DNA of 6,868 nucleotides from JBCCOW01 sp038749105 (GTDB lineage Bacteria; Planctomycetota; Phycisphaerae; Phycisphaerales; Phycisphaeraceae), in the NCBI GenBank assembly GCA_038749105.1, contig JBCDIM010000114.1:1-6868 (forward strand), in the 5' to 3' direction. The notes under the pieces are model-generated. The model did no database searches, had not been told where the DNA came from, and saw only the letters and a program-made list of their open reading frames with translations. The position numbers and the translations under genes are program-made. Below, one piece after another: positions 1 to 5,893 of the stretch; position 1 is the first letter of the stretch; every line of letters starts with the position of its first letter.

Positions 1-99
1 ATCGAGCCCAAGCCCACCGCCGACCAGCTCCGCGAACACCCCGGCCTCGACGACGAAGCCCGCGTGCCCAGCTTCATCCTGTTCCAGCTGACCCGTTAG
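1..99 (+). CDS. C-terminal end of an unidentified protein (partial)
   Basis: An open frame enters from the left edge in frame 1 and stops at TAG (97-99), giving 32 residues that begin IEPKPTADQLREHPG and end SFILFQLTR. Codon choice (CTC, GCC, GAC, CCC) matches the real genes in the window, which supports coding. The fragment is hydrophilic, with a short hydrophobic end (FILFQL), and has no motif I recognise, so I assign no function. Its last 26 bases overlap the end of the opposite-strand rarA gene, a tail-to-tail arrangement. Too little is visible to exclude a chance open frame. Confidence 0.5.
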   Translation: MEPKPTADQLREHPGLDDEARVPSFILFQLTR

Positions 100-1432
100 C
101 ATCCCTCGGCTCGGCACGCTGCTGATCGATCCAGGCTAGGTACTCGGCGATCCGCTTCTCGTAGCCCCGCTCGGTCGGCGTGTAGTAGGACGCATCGACG
201 CCGAGGTAGTCCATGTCGGTGAAGCCGGTCTCGGAGGCATGGGCGTACTGGTAGCCCTGGCCGTGCCCGAGCTGCTCGCGGTTGGCCCCGCCGCCGCTGC
301 GCAGCGACCTCGGCACCGGCACCGTCCGGCCCTGCTTCACGTCCTGCATCGCCGCGTTGATCGCCGCATAGCTCGCGTTGCTCTTCGGGGCCGTCGCAAG
401 ATAGATCGTCGCCTGAGCCAGCGTGATCCGGCCCTCGGGCATCCCGATGCGGTGCACGATGTCGTAGCACGCCGACGCGACCGTCAGCCCCCGCGGGTCG
501 GCGTTCCCGATGTCTTCGCTCGCCAGGATCGCGATCCGTCGTGCAATGAACAACGGGTCTTCCCCGGCATCCAGCATCTTCGCCAGCCAGTACACCGCCG
601 CGTCCGGGTCCGAGCCCCGCACCGACTTGATGAACGCCGAGATCGTGTCGTAGTGCTGTTCACCCTTCGCGTCGTACACCACCGCCTTGTGCTGGATCGA
701 GTCTTCCGCCACCTTGAGGTCGATCTCAATCCGTTCCCCGTCACCCACCTTCCCGCCCGAGAGCACCGCGATCTCCAAAGCGCTCAGCGCCTTGCGTGCA
801 TCCCCATCACTCATCACCGCCCAGTGCCGAAGCGCCTCGCCGCTCGCCCGTACGTCCAACCCGCCAAAGCCTCGCTCCGCGTCATCCAGCGCAGCCTGTA
901 GCACCCCCACGATCTCGTCTTCCCCCAACGGCTCGAACTGGAACACCTGGCTCCGGCTCGTCAATGCCGAGTTCACCGTGAAGAACGGGTTCTCCGTCGT
1001 CGCCCCGATCAGCGTGATCACCCCCCTTTCGACATCCCCCAGCAGCACGTCCTGCTGCGCCTTGTTGAACCGGTGGATCTCGTCTAGGAAAAAGATCGTC
1101 CGTCGGCCGTCCTGCTCCAGCCGACGCCGCGCCCCGTCCAACACCAGCCGCACATCCTTCACACCCACCGCCGCCGCGTTGCCCCGTTCAAAGTGTCGAT
1201 CCGTGTACCCCGCGATCAGCTCCGCCAGCGTCGTCTTCCCCGTGCCCGGCGGCCCGAAAAAGATCACACTCGTCAGCCGGTCCGCCTCCAGCATCCGACG
1301 CAGCAGCTTCCCCTCGCCCAGCACATGCCGCTGGCCCGCGAACTCGTCCAGCGTCCGCGGACGCATCCGCACCGCCAACGGCTCCGCCGCCCGACGCCGA
1401 GCCTCTCGTTTGGGCTCCCATAGATCAGCCAT
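74..1432 (-). CDS. rarA: Replication-associated recombination protein A (RarA/MgsA), AAA+ ATPase
   Basis: This is a cytoplasmic ATPase of the clamp-loader-like AAA+ group. Family members (E. coli RarA, yeast Mgs1, human WRNIP1) form tetramers that act at stalled or gapped replication forks and interact with SSB. The protein has 452 residues, close to the 447 of E. coli RarA. Visible motifs are Walker A GPPGTGKT (60-67), Walker B IFFLDE followed by IHRFN (113-123), sensor 1 GATTENP (143-149), the arginine-finger region SR (159-160) and sensor 2 GDARKAL (210-216). The C-terminal half has the family's KAVVYDAKG-EQHYDTISAF-IKS, SDPDAAVYWLAKML and SEDIGNADP blocks, which make up the tetramerisation domain. 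The start is secure at its upstream side: an in-frame TAG lies 12 bases before the ATG. There is no Shine-Dalgarno, but a -10-like TAGACT ends 6 bases before the ATG. Its tail overlaps the convergent partial gene by 26 bases. Function is assigned from family motifs. Confidence 0.97.
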   Translation of the reverse strand: MADLWEPKREARRRAAEPLAVRMRPRTLDEFAGQRHVLGEGKLLRRMLEADRLTSVIFFGPPGTGKTTLAELIAGYTDRHFERGNAAAVGVKDVRLVLDGARRRLEQDGRRTIFFLDEIHRFNKAQQDVLLGDVERGVITLIGATTENPFFTVNSALTSRSQVFQFEPLGEDEIVGVLQAALDDAERGFGGLDVRASGEALRHWAVMSDGDARKALSALEIAVLSGGKVGDGERIEIDLKVAEDSIQHKAVVYDAKGEQHYDTISAFIKSVRGSDPDAAVYWLAKMLDAGEDPLFIARRIAILASEDIGNADPRGLTVASACYDIVHRIGMPEGRITLAQATIYLATAPKSNASYAAINAAMQDVKQGRTVPVPRSLRSGGGANREQLGHGQGYQYAHASETGFTDMDYLGVDASYYTPTERGYEKRIAEYLAWIDQQRAEPRDANGSAGTG

Positions 1433-1438
1433 GCCCCG

Positions 1439-1444
1439 AGTCTA
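1439..1444 (-). promoter_or_regulatory. Putative -10 box of rarA, leaderless arrangement
   Basis: Read on the minus strand, TAGACT matches TAnnnT and is followed by 6 bases (CGGGGC) and then the rarA ATG. Transcription from such a box would begin at or next to the A of the ATG. No clear TTGACA-like -35 is visible at the usual distance. The TAG of this box is also an in-frame stop, so the gene cannot be extended upstream. Confidence 0.5.
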
Positions 1445-1480
1445 CCGACGCTCCGATCCTCACATCGCCTCACCCATGAC

Positions 1481-1490
1481 CAGCCGGCTG
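1481..1490. repeat. 10-base perfect palindrome in the rarA/chemoreceptor divergent gap
   Basis: CAGCCGGCTG equals its own reverse complement. It lies in the 222-base gap (1433-1654) between divergent rarA and the chemoreceptor gene, 37 bases upstream of the rarA -10 box. It could be a protein-binding site, but a GC-rich 10-base palindrome is also plausible by chance. The rest of the gap shows no convincing promoter for the chemoreceptor: TTGAAC at 1497-1502 resembles a -35 but has no matching -10 at 16-18 bases. Confidence 0.25.
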
Positions 1491-1643
1491 AACGATTTGA
1501 ACGCTATGCCAGTCTGTGACGCGGCAACACGGCTCCGATCCCGAAATCCTCGGCCATTACCCAAACAGCCCAGCCCAACAGCCGATGCCGAATGGCAGAT
1601 CGAACGCTGGCCGGGCAGCCATTTCTCTATGCCCGAATGCCCC

Positions 1644-1647
1644 AGGA
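1644..1647 (+). promoter_or_regulatory. Shine-Dalgarno site that decides the chemoreceptor start
   Basis: AGGA lies 7 bases before the ATG at 1655, a standard spacing. The two upstream in-frame ATGs (1592 and 1637) have no purine-rich site at a comparable distance and no TAnnnT box close in front. This supports 1655 as the start. Confidence 0.55.
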
Positions 1648-1654
1648 ACCCCGC

Positions 1655-3769
1655 ATGCCCCGCCTCACTATCCGTCGCAAAATCACCTCCGCCTTCGCCG
1701 TTTGTGTCAGCCTCATCGTGGTCTTGGCCGTCGTCGTCTTCTTCTCCACCCAACGGCTTAACGCCAAACAAGATGCGCTTGTTCAGCACGACATGCCCAC
1801 CCGCTCGCTGGCGCTCGGGCTCCAAGGCCACGTCCACGCCGTCCTCTCCGCACACCGCGGCTACATCATCCTCGGCCTCGACGAACTCAAACAGGAATGC
1901 GTCGAGATATGGAAGCTCATCGATCACGAGACCACCGAACTCGTCGAACTGGTCCACGAAGAAGCCAACCCGCAGCTCGACGCCACCATGGCCGAGCTCA
2001 CCGACACCCTCCACGCCTTCCGCGACAGCCAGGCCCGGATCGTCGCCATCGCCCACACCCCCGAGAACCTTCCTGCCAACGCCCACTTCGATCGCGTCGT
2101 CGCGCCCCTGGGCAAGACCATGGTCGAAAACCTCGAACAGATCCTCGACGAAGAAGACAACCTGGCCGCCACCCCGGACCGCAAGCACCTGATCCACCTC
2201 GTCGCCTCCGCCGAGGCCTACCTGCTCAAGGTCAACGCCTCGATCCTCGCCTACCTCAACACCGGCGACCCCGCCGTCTACGAAACCTTTCAGCACCGCC
2301 TCGCCGCCTGCAGCGCCTCCGTCGAGAAACTCAAGAAGGAAACTCACCTCTTCACCAACACTCAACAAAAAGCCTTCGACCGCTACATCACCGCCCGCAC
2401 CGAGTTCATCCAGCAGGCCGGTGTCGCCCTCGAGCAGCGCGGCGCCCCCGACTGGAACCAGGCCCAGTTTATCTGCGCGAACACCGTGACCCCACTTGCC
2501 CATAAGGCCGACGAGCTGCTCGCCCTTGTGATCGCGTCGGCGGAGCAGCGGGTCAACGACCACAGCACCGAGCTCCAAGATGCCGCCAGCGCCATGAGCA
2601 CGATCACGCTCGGCGTCGCCGGCGCCGTCGTACTGATCGCCTGCATCGTCGCCTATCTGCTCAGCCGCATGATCTGCCCGCCTTTGCTACGGGCCGCCGA
2701 AGCCGCACGACGCATCGGCCAGGGCGACCTCACCGCCCGCCTCGCGGTCACCTCCAACGATGAGCTTGGGGACCTCGCCCAGGGCATCAACGCCATGGCC
2801 GAGCAGACCGGCCAGGTCATCACCACCGTCCTCGAAGCCACCCGAGATGTGGCCTCGGCCGCCACCGAGATCGCCGCCTCCTCCGAGGAGATGGCTTCGG
2901 GCATGTCCGAACAGTCCGGCCAGCTCTCGCAAGTCTCCGCCGCCGTCGAAGAGATGTCCGCCTCTGTCATCGAGGTCGCCCGCAAATCCGCCGACGCCTC
3001 CAACTCCGCCCAGCAGTCCGGAGAAACCGCCGAGCATGGCGGCGACGTCGTCCAAGAGACCATCATCGGCATGTCCAGCATCTCCCAAGCCGTCGTCGCC
3101 TCCGCCGCCTCCGTCCAGGAGCTCGGCAAGCGTGGCGACGAGATCGGCCAAGTCATCAACGTCATCAACGACATCGCCGACCAGACCAACCTCCTCGCGC
3201 TCAACGCCGCCATCGAGGCCGCCCGCGCCGGCGAGCATGGCCGAGGCTTCGCCGTCGTCGCCGACGAGGTCCGCAAGCTCGCCGACCGAACCACCCAGGC
3301 GACCGAAGAGATCGCCGACTCCATCACCGCGATCCAATCCGAGACCACCGGCGCCGTCAACAAGATGAACGCCGGCACCGAACAGGTCGAGGTCGGCGTC
3401 ACCAAGGCCAAGCAGGCGGGCGACTCTCTCGCCCAGATCGTGTCCTCCGCGAACGAGGTCGCCGAGATGATCCAGTCCATCGCCGCCGCCGCCGAAGAAC
3501 AGTCCGCCGCCGCCGAACAGGTCTCCAGCTCGGTCGATGCCATCGCCCAGGTCACCCGCCAAGCGACGCAAGGCACTTCCCAGGCCGCGCAAGCCGCTTC
3601 ACAGCTCTCGACCAAGTCCGAAGAGCTGCTGCGGCTGGTTAGCTCGTTCACGATCGATGCGGGGCCAAACACCAGCCCTCTAACCGACCAGACGGACACT
3701 GCGGATGAACCGGCAACCGGCGACAAGCTCAAAACAGCCGCCGCCGAGTTCCGCCGACAGCACGCCTGA
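1655..3769 (+). CDS. Methyl-accepting chemotaxis protein with a long helical periplasmic sensor
   Basis: This is an inner-membrane chemoreceptor that would signal through CheW and CheA. From the ATG at 1655 it has 704 residues. It begins MPRLTIRRKIT with a first membrane segment at about 11-30, then about 285 periplasmic residues predicted all-helical, a second membrane segment at about 317-337, a HAMP domain at about 338-390 (PPL at 342-344, DELG at 369-372) and a long cytoplasmic coiled coil. The conserved hairpin tip is clear: ADQTNLLALNAAIEAARAG (508-526) followed by EHGRGFAVVADEVRKLADR (527-545). The coil ends near F665. The C-terminal tail has no NWETF-like CheR/CheB docking pentapeptide. 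The sensor looks like two related helical segments, as in helical-bimodular or 4HB/CHASE3-type sensors, but I cannot name the ligand. Starting at 1592 would add 21 residues before the basic stretch; 1655 has the better ribosome site. No che genes are adjacent, so it is an orphan receptor. Confidence 0.95.
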   Translation: MPRLTIRRKITSAFAVCVSLIVVLAVVVFFSTQRLNAKQDALVQHDMPTRSLALGLQGHVHAVLSAHRGYIILGLDELKQECVEIWKLIDHETTELVELVHEEANPQLDATMAELTDTLHAFRDSQARIVAIAHTPENLPANAHFDRVVAPLGKTMVENLEQILDEEDNLAATPDRKHLIHLVASAEAYLLKVNASILAYLNTGDPAVYETFQHRLAACSASVEKLKKETHLFTNTQQKAFDRYITARTEFIQQAGVALEQRGAPDWNQAQFICANTVTPLAHKADELLALVIASAEQRVNDHSTELQDAASAMSTITLGVAGAVVLIACIVAYLLSRMICPPLLRAAEAARRIGQGDLTARLAVTSNDELGDLAQGINAMAEQTGQVITTVLEATRDVASAATEIAASSEEMASGMSEQSGQLSQVSAAVEEMSASVIEVARKSADASNSAQQSGETAEHGGDVVQETIIGMSSISQAVVASAASVQELGKRGDEIGQVINVINDIADQTNLLALNAAIEAARAGEHGRGFAVVADEVRKLADRTTQATEEIADSITAIQSETTGAVNKMNAGTEQVEVGVTKAKQAGDSLAQIVSSANEVAEMIQSIAAAAEEQSAAAEQVSSSVDAIAQVTRQATQGTSQAAQAASQLSTKSEELLRLVSSFTIDAGPNTSPLTDQTDTADEPATGDKLKTAAAEFRRQHA

Positions 3770-3771
3770 CC

Positions 3772-3786
3772 CGGACCAGTGGTCCG
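3772..3786. terminator. Short hairpin after the chemoreceptor gene
   Basis: CGGACCA and TGGTCCG form a perfect 7-base inverted repeat around a single G, so in RNA about 6 pairs would close a 3-base loop. It starts 3 bases after the chemoreceptor stop, in the 45-base gap before the convergent sulfatase. No T-run follows on either strand, so it is not a classical intrinsic terminator. It may act with the next hairpin. Confidence 0.35.
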
Positions 3787-3793
3787 TGTAGCG

Positions 3794-3811
3794 GGTGACG
3801 CGAAGCGTCCC
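3794..3811. terminator. Second hairpin in the convergent gap, possible bidirectional terminator
   Basis: GACGC (3797-3801), loop GAA, then GCGTC (3805-3809) form 5 GC-rich pairs. Past a bulged T, the stem gains two more G-C pairs (3794-3795 with 3810-3811). It ends 3 bases before the sulfatase stop codon on the other strand. Its position between two converging genes fits a terminator for both, but there is no U-tract in either direction. Confidence 0.4.
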
Positions 3812-3814
3812 GTC

Positions 3815-5245
3815 CTAACTCCCCATCGGTTCCAGCTTCAGCCAAGGCGTCGCCGCGTCCCACTCTCTCAGCACGCCCGACAACCGCTCCGGCCCCTCAC
3901 CCAGCTCGCCGTCCGACTCGATCAGATTGTCCAGCTCGAGCGGGTCCGCCGCCAAGTCGTAATAGCCCGTCGGCTGCTCCGTCATCACACGCCGCCCAAA
4001 CTTCGTCGGGTGATGATCCACCCACCCGAAGCTCAGCTTCTCGTTGGGTGTCCGCACCGCACAACCCCGCTCGGCCTCCGCGATCGCGTAGTCCCGCTCC
4101 AACGCCTCGGCTTCACCCCGAACCACCGCCCCGAGGTCCTGCCCGTGCAGCCCGGCCACATCTCCGATCCCCGCCAAACCCAGACAAGTCGGCGCCAAGT
4201 CCAGCAGCGACGCTACCTGCCCCGCATTCACCGCCCCCTCCACAACCCCCGGCCCCGCCACCATCATCGGCACCCGCAGCGACTCATCGTTGAACGACCC
4301 CTTGCCCATCGCCCCGTGGCTCCCCAGGTTGTCCCCGTGGTCCGACGTGAACACCACCACCGTGTTGTCTAGCTGGCCCGACGACTCGAGCGCCCCGATC
4401 ATCCGCCCTACCGCATCGTCCACCCACGTCGTCAGCCCCATGTACAACGCGTGCAGGTCCACCAGGTCAAACCCGTCGTGCGGCAGCTCCATCGCGTACG
4501 GCAGCTCGTCCCGGTAGTGACGATAGTCCCACAGGTAATCCAGCATCCGCGCCCGGTCCGGCTCGTACCCCTCGGGCACGTTTCCCCGCGTCACCACATC
4601 CTTCCGCCCGTACATCGTCCGGTACCCCTCCGGCGCATCCATCAACGGCATGTGCGGCGGCGAGATGTTGTAGTACAGGAAGAACGGCTCGCCCTTCTCC
4701 GCCCGCTCACCAATCAACCCCGCAACCCGCTCCGCCTCGTAGTCCACGCTGTAACCCGGCGGGCTGAACACCGGGCCGCCGTCCTCACAGAACCACTGCG
4801 CCGAGTGCGCGTGGTGGTGGGCCGGGATGCAGTAGTGATCGAACCCCACCGCGTCCGGCCACGCCTCGACGTGCCACTTCCCCACCGCCGACGTGAAATA
4901 CCCCGCGTCCCGCATCCGCTCCGGCAGCGTCCGGCCCGGCAAGTGACGCCGCCTTGCCGTCGGCCACTGCGGGAAACCCGAGACCTGCAACGGACGCACG
5001 CCGTCCTCCGGCCAACCCGCGTTCGTCGTCATCCCCGCACACGTCCGCGCGTACTGCCCACTCAAGAGCAGCGACCGGGCCGGCATGCAGATCGGCGTGT
5101 TGCTGATCGCCGTCTCGAACCGCACACCCCGTGCCGCCAACACATCGAGGTTCGGCGTCCGCACCGTCGGGTGCCCGTAACACCCCAGACCACACCACCG
5201 CAGTTCGTCACACATGCACACAATCACGTTCGGTCGCTCGGCCAT
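3815..5245 (-). CDS. Sulfatase-family hydrolase, Cys-type, predicted cytoplasmic
   Basis: This is an alkaline-phosphatase-superfamily hydrolase of the type I sulfatase group (476 residues), which cleaves sulfate esters or, in some members, phosphonate or phosphate esters. The signature C53-M-P-A-R57 fits CxPxR, in which the Cys is oxidised to formylglycine, and is followed by SLLLSGQ. Metal ligands expected from the family are D13 (in CDELR), formylglycine-53, D302 and H303 (in FTSDHGDNLGSHG). Nearby family blocks are GCYGHP (21-26), TPNLD (30-34), PPH (196-198) and GKGSFNDESLRVP with K315. E14 replaces the Asp or Gln often seen beside the first ligand. No signal peptide is present, and an in-frame TGA 33 bases before the ATG (5276-5278) rules out a longer N-terminus. 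The sequence resembles choline-sulfatase or phosphonate-monoester-hydrolase-like cytosolic members more than exported polysaccharide sulfatases, so the substrate is open. No maturase or transporter gene is adjacent. A TACCAT box ends 7 bases before the ATG. Confidence 0.93.
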   Translation of the reverse strand: MAERPNVIVCMCDELRWCGLGCYGHPTVRTPNLDVLAARGVRFETAISNTPICMPARSLLLSGQYARTCAGMTTNAGWPEDGVRPLQVSGFPQWPTARRRHLPGRTLPERMRDAGYFTSAVGKWHVEAWPDAVGFDHYCIPAHHHAHSAQWFCEDGGPVFSPPGYSVDYEAERVAGLIGERAEKGEPFFLYYNISPPHMPLMDAPEGYRTMYGRKDVVTRGNVPEGYEPDRARMLDYLWDYRHYRDELPYAMELPHDGFDLVDLHALYMGLTTWVDDAVGRMIGALESSGQLDNTVVVFTSDHGDNLGSHGAMGKGSFNDESLRVPMMVAGPGVVEGAVNAGQVASLLDLAPTCLGLAGIGDVAGLHGQDLGAVVRGEAEALERDYAIAEAERGCAVRTPNEKLSFGWVDHHPTKFGRRVMTEQPTGYYDLAADPLELDNLIESDGELGEGPERLSGVLREWDAATPWLKLEPMGS

Positions 5246-5252
5246 GCCGCGG

Positions 5253-5258
5253 ATGGTA
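5253..5258 (-). promoter_or_regulatory. Putative -10 box of the sulfatase gene, leaderless arrangement
   Basis: On the minus strand TACCAT is followed by 7 bases (CCGCGGC) and then the sulfatase ATG. No Shine-Dalgarno fits in that space. A 16-base gap separates the box from the dyad at 5275-5298, whose near arm occupies the -35 region. Confidence 0.5.
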
Positions 5259-5274
5259 CCAATCCAACCCCCAG

Positions 5275-5298
5275 GTCATCCCGCTTCAGCGGGATGGC
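5275..5298. promoter_or_regulatory. Dyad centred between the divergent sulfatase and ribH promoters, candidate operator
   Basis: CATCCCGC (5277-5284), loop TTCA, then GCGGGATG (5289-5296) form an 8-base perfect inverted repeat. It extends outward by a G-T and a G-C pair to 5275-5298. The centre (about 5286.5) is almost exactly midway between the two divergent -10 boxes. Each gene therefore has GCGGGATG(A/G)C, then 16 or 15 bases, then TACnAT, then 7 bases and the start codon. This symmetry suggests a shared -35 or activator element, or an operator for a dimeric regulator. A REP-like palindrome or a chance hairpin is the alternative. It cannot usefully terminate either gene, because it precedes both. 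Confidence 0.5.
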
Positions 5299-5313
5299 AT
5301 CCCCGCCGCCCTC

Positions 5314-5319
5314 TACAAT
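5314..5319 (+). promoter_or_regulatory. Putative -10 box of ribH, leaderless arrangement
   Basis: TACAAT (5 of 6 to TATAAT) is followed by 7 bases (CCCGCCC) and then the GTG start of ribH. No purine-rich ribosome site lies between, so the transcript would begin at or beside the GTG. Confidence 0.55.
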
Positions 5320-5326
5320 CCCGCCC

Positions 5327-5803
5327 GTGCCCCACGTCCTCCCCGCCAAACTCACCCCCGGCGACCACCGCGTCGCCATCGCCGCCGCCCGGTTCAACGA
5401 GTTCATCGTCGACCACCTCCTCGACGCCGCCATCGACACCTGGCACCAACTCGGCGGCCAGGACGACCACCTCACGGTCGCGCGTGTCCCCGGCGGCTTC
5501 GAGCTGCCCGTCACCGCCCGACGCCTCGCCGAGTCCGGCGAATTCGCCGCCGTCGTCTGCCTCGGCTGCGTCATCCGCGGCGAGACCGCACACTACGACG
5601 CCGTCGTCGATCAGACCGCCAAGGGCATCAAGGACGCCGGCGTCCTCACCGGCGTGCCCGTCATCTTCGGCGTCCTCACCTGCGACACCCTCGAACAGGC
5701 CATCCACCGCGCCGGCGCCAAGCTCGGCAACGCCGGCCGATCCGCCATGATGACCGCCGTCGAAATGGCGAACCTCGTACAGAAAATTACAGGCAAGCCC
5801 TAG
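5327..5803 (+). CDS. ribH: 6,7-dimethyl-8-ribityllumazine synthase (lumazine synthase)
   Basis: This cytoplasmic enzyme of riboflavin synthesis condenses 5-amino-6-ribitylaminouracil with 3,4-dihydroxy-2-butanone 4-phosphate to give 6,7-dimethyl-8-ribityllumazine, the substrate of riboflavin synthase. From GTG at 5327 it has 158 residues, the usual family length. Family motifs are ARFNEF (21-26, with F23 expected to stack on the substrate ring), VPGGFELP (54-61), GCVIRGETAHYD (80-91, with H89 as the catalytic histidine), GVPVIFGVLT (109-118) and EQAIHRAG (123-130, with R128 expected to bind phosphate). GTG is chosen over the in-frame ATG at 5294 because homology begins just after it, a -10 box sits 7 bases in front, and the ATG lies inside the dyad. 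No other riboflavin gene is in the window and no FMN riboswitch could fit, since the predicted mRNA has no leader. nusB, a common neighbour, comes after one intervening gene. Confidence 0.97.
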   Translation: MPHVLPAKLTPGDHRVAIAAARFNEFIVDHLLDAAIDTWHQLGGQDDHLTVARVPGGFELPVTARRLAESGEFAAVVCLGCVIRGETAHYDAVVDQTAKGIKDAGVLTGVPVIFGVLTCDTLEQAIHRAGAKLGNAGRSAMMTAVEMANLVQKITGKP

Positions 5804-5804
5804 C

Positions 5805-5832
5805 TTGTCGCCCCCATCACGCATGCTAAGTT
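5805..5832 (+). promoter_or_regulatory. Putative promoter of the PEP-CTERM gene
   Basis: TTGTCG (5805-5810, 4 of 6 to TTGACA) and TAAGTT (5827-5832) are separated by 16 bases, directly after the ribH stop. Transcription would start near 5839 and leave a leader of about 55 bases, unlike the leaderless arrangement of the neighbouring genes. The match is modest. This also argues that the gene is not simply read through from ribH. Confidence 0.4.
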
Positions 5833-5878
5833 AGATCGCAGTGCAAGGAACTGCTGTTTTCAGTCCAGAGTTGTTTCT

Positions 5879-5884
5879 GAGGGG
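5879..5884 (+). promoter_or_regulatory. Shine-Dalgarno site of the PEP-CTERM gene
   Basis: GAGGGG lies 9 bases before the ATG at 5894. An in-frame TTG at 5885 directly abuts this site and so could not use it, which favours the ATG as the start. Confidence 0.5.
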
Positions 5885-5893
5885 TTGAGCGAG

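Noticed and set aside
239..901. 220-residue plus-strand open frame opposite rarA
   Set aside because: The Arg/His-rich antisense product has no motif, and it lies wholly within rarA coding sequence.
1592..1654. Longer chemoreceptor N-terminus from ATG 1592 or 1637
   Set aside because: Neither has a ribosome site or a nearby -10 box. The start at 1655 has AGGA at 7 bases and gives a typical short basic N-terminus before the first membrane segment. It remains possible.
687..2192. 501-residue plus-strand open frame across rarA and the chemoreceptor start
   Set aside because: It runs antisense to rarA and then out of frame through the chemoreceptor. Its product is Ser/Pro/Arg-rich low complexity with no motif, as expected from the shadow of GC-rich genes.
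1460..2578. 372-residue minus-strand open frame opposite the chemoreceptor
   Set aside because: The Gly/Val/Asp/Leu-rich product mirrors the codon bias of the opposite strand. The plus-strand frame has an unmistakable chemoreceptor product, so this is a shadow.
2653..3732. 359-residue minus-strand open frame opposite the chemoreceptor signalling domain
   Set aside because: The Ser/Ala-rich repetitive product is antisense to the coiled coil; it has no motif and no start signals.
5294..5296. ATG as an alternative ribH start, adding MASPPPSTIPP
   Set aside because: It sits inside the dyad and upstream of the TACAAT box, has no Shine-Dalgarno, and adds residues outside the family's usual length.
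4451..5326. Long in-frame extension upstream of ribH (open frame from 4451)
   Set aside because: The extension is antisense to the sulfatase and Arg/Pro/His-rich. Lumazine synthase homology starts just after GTG 5327, which has a -10 box 7 bases upstream.
5839..5864. Alternating CAGT / ACTG / CAGT pairings in the PEP-CTERM leader, reminiscent of a switch
   Set aside because: The pairings are only 4 bases each and no conserved aptamer-like core is present, so there is too little to support a riboswitch.
5885..5887. TTG as the start of the PEP-CTERM gene
   Set aside because: It abuts the GAGGGG site with no spacing. ATG 5894 has 9-base spacing and gives a cleaner signal peptide.
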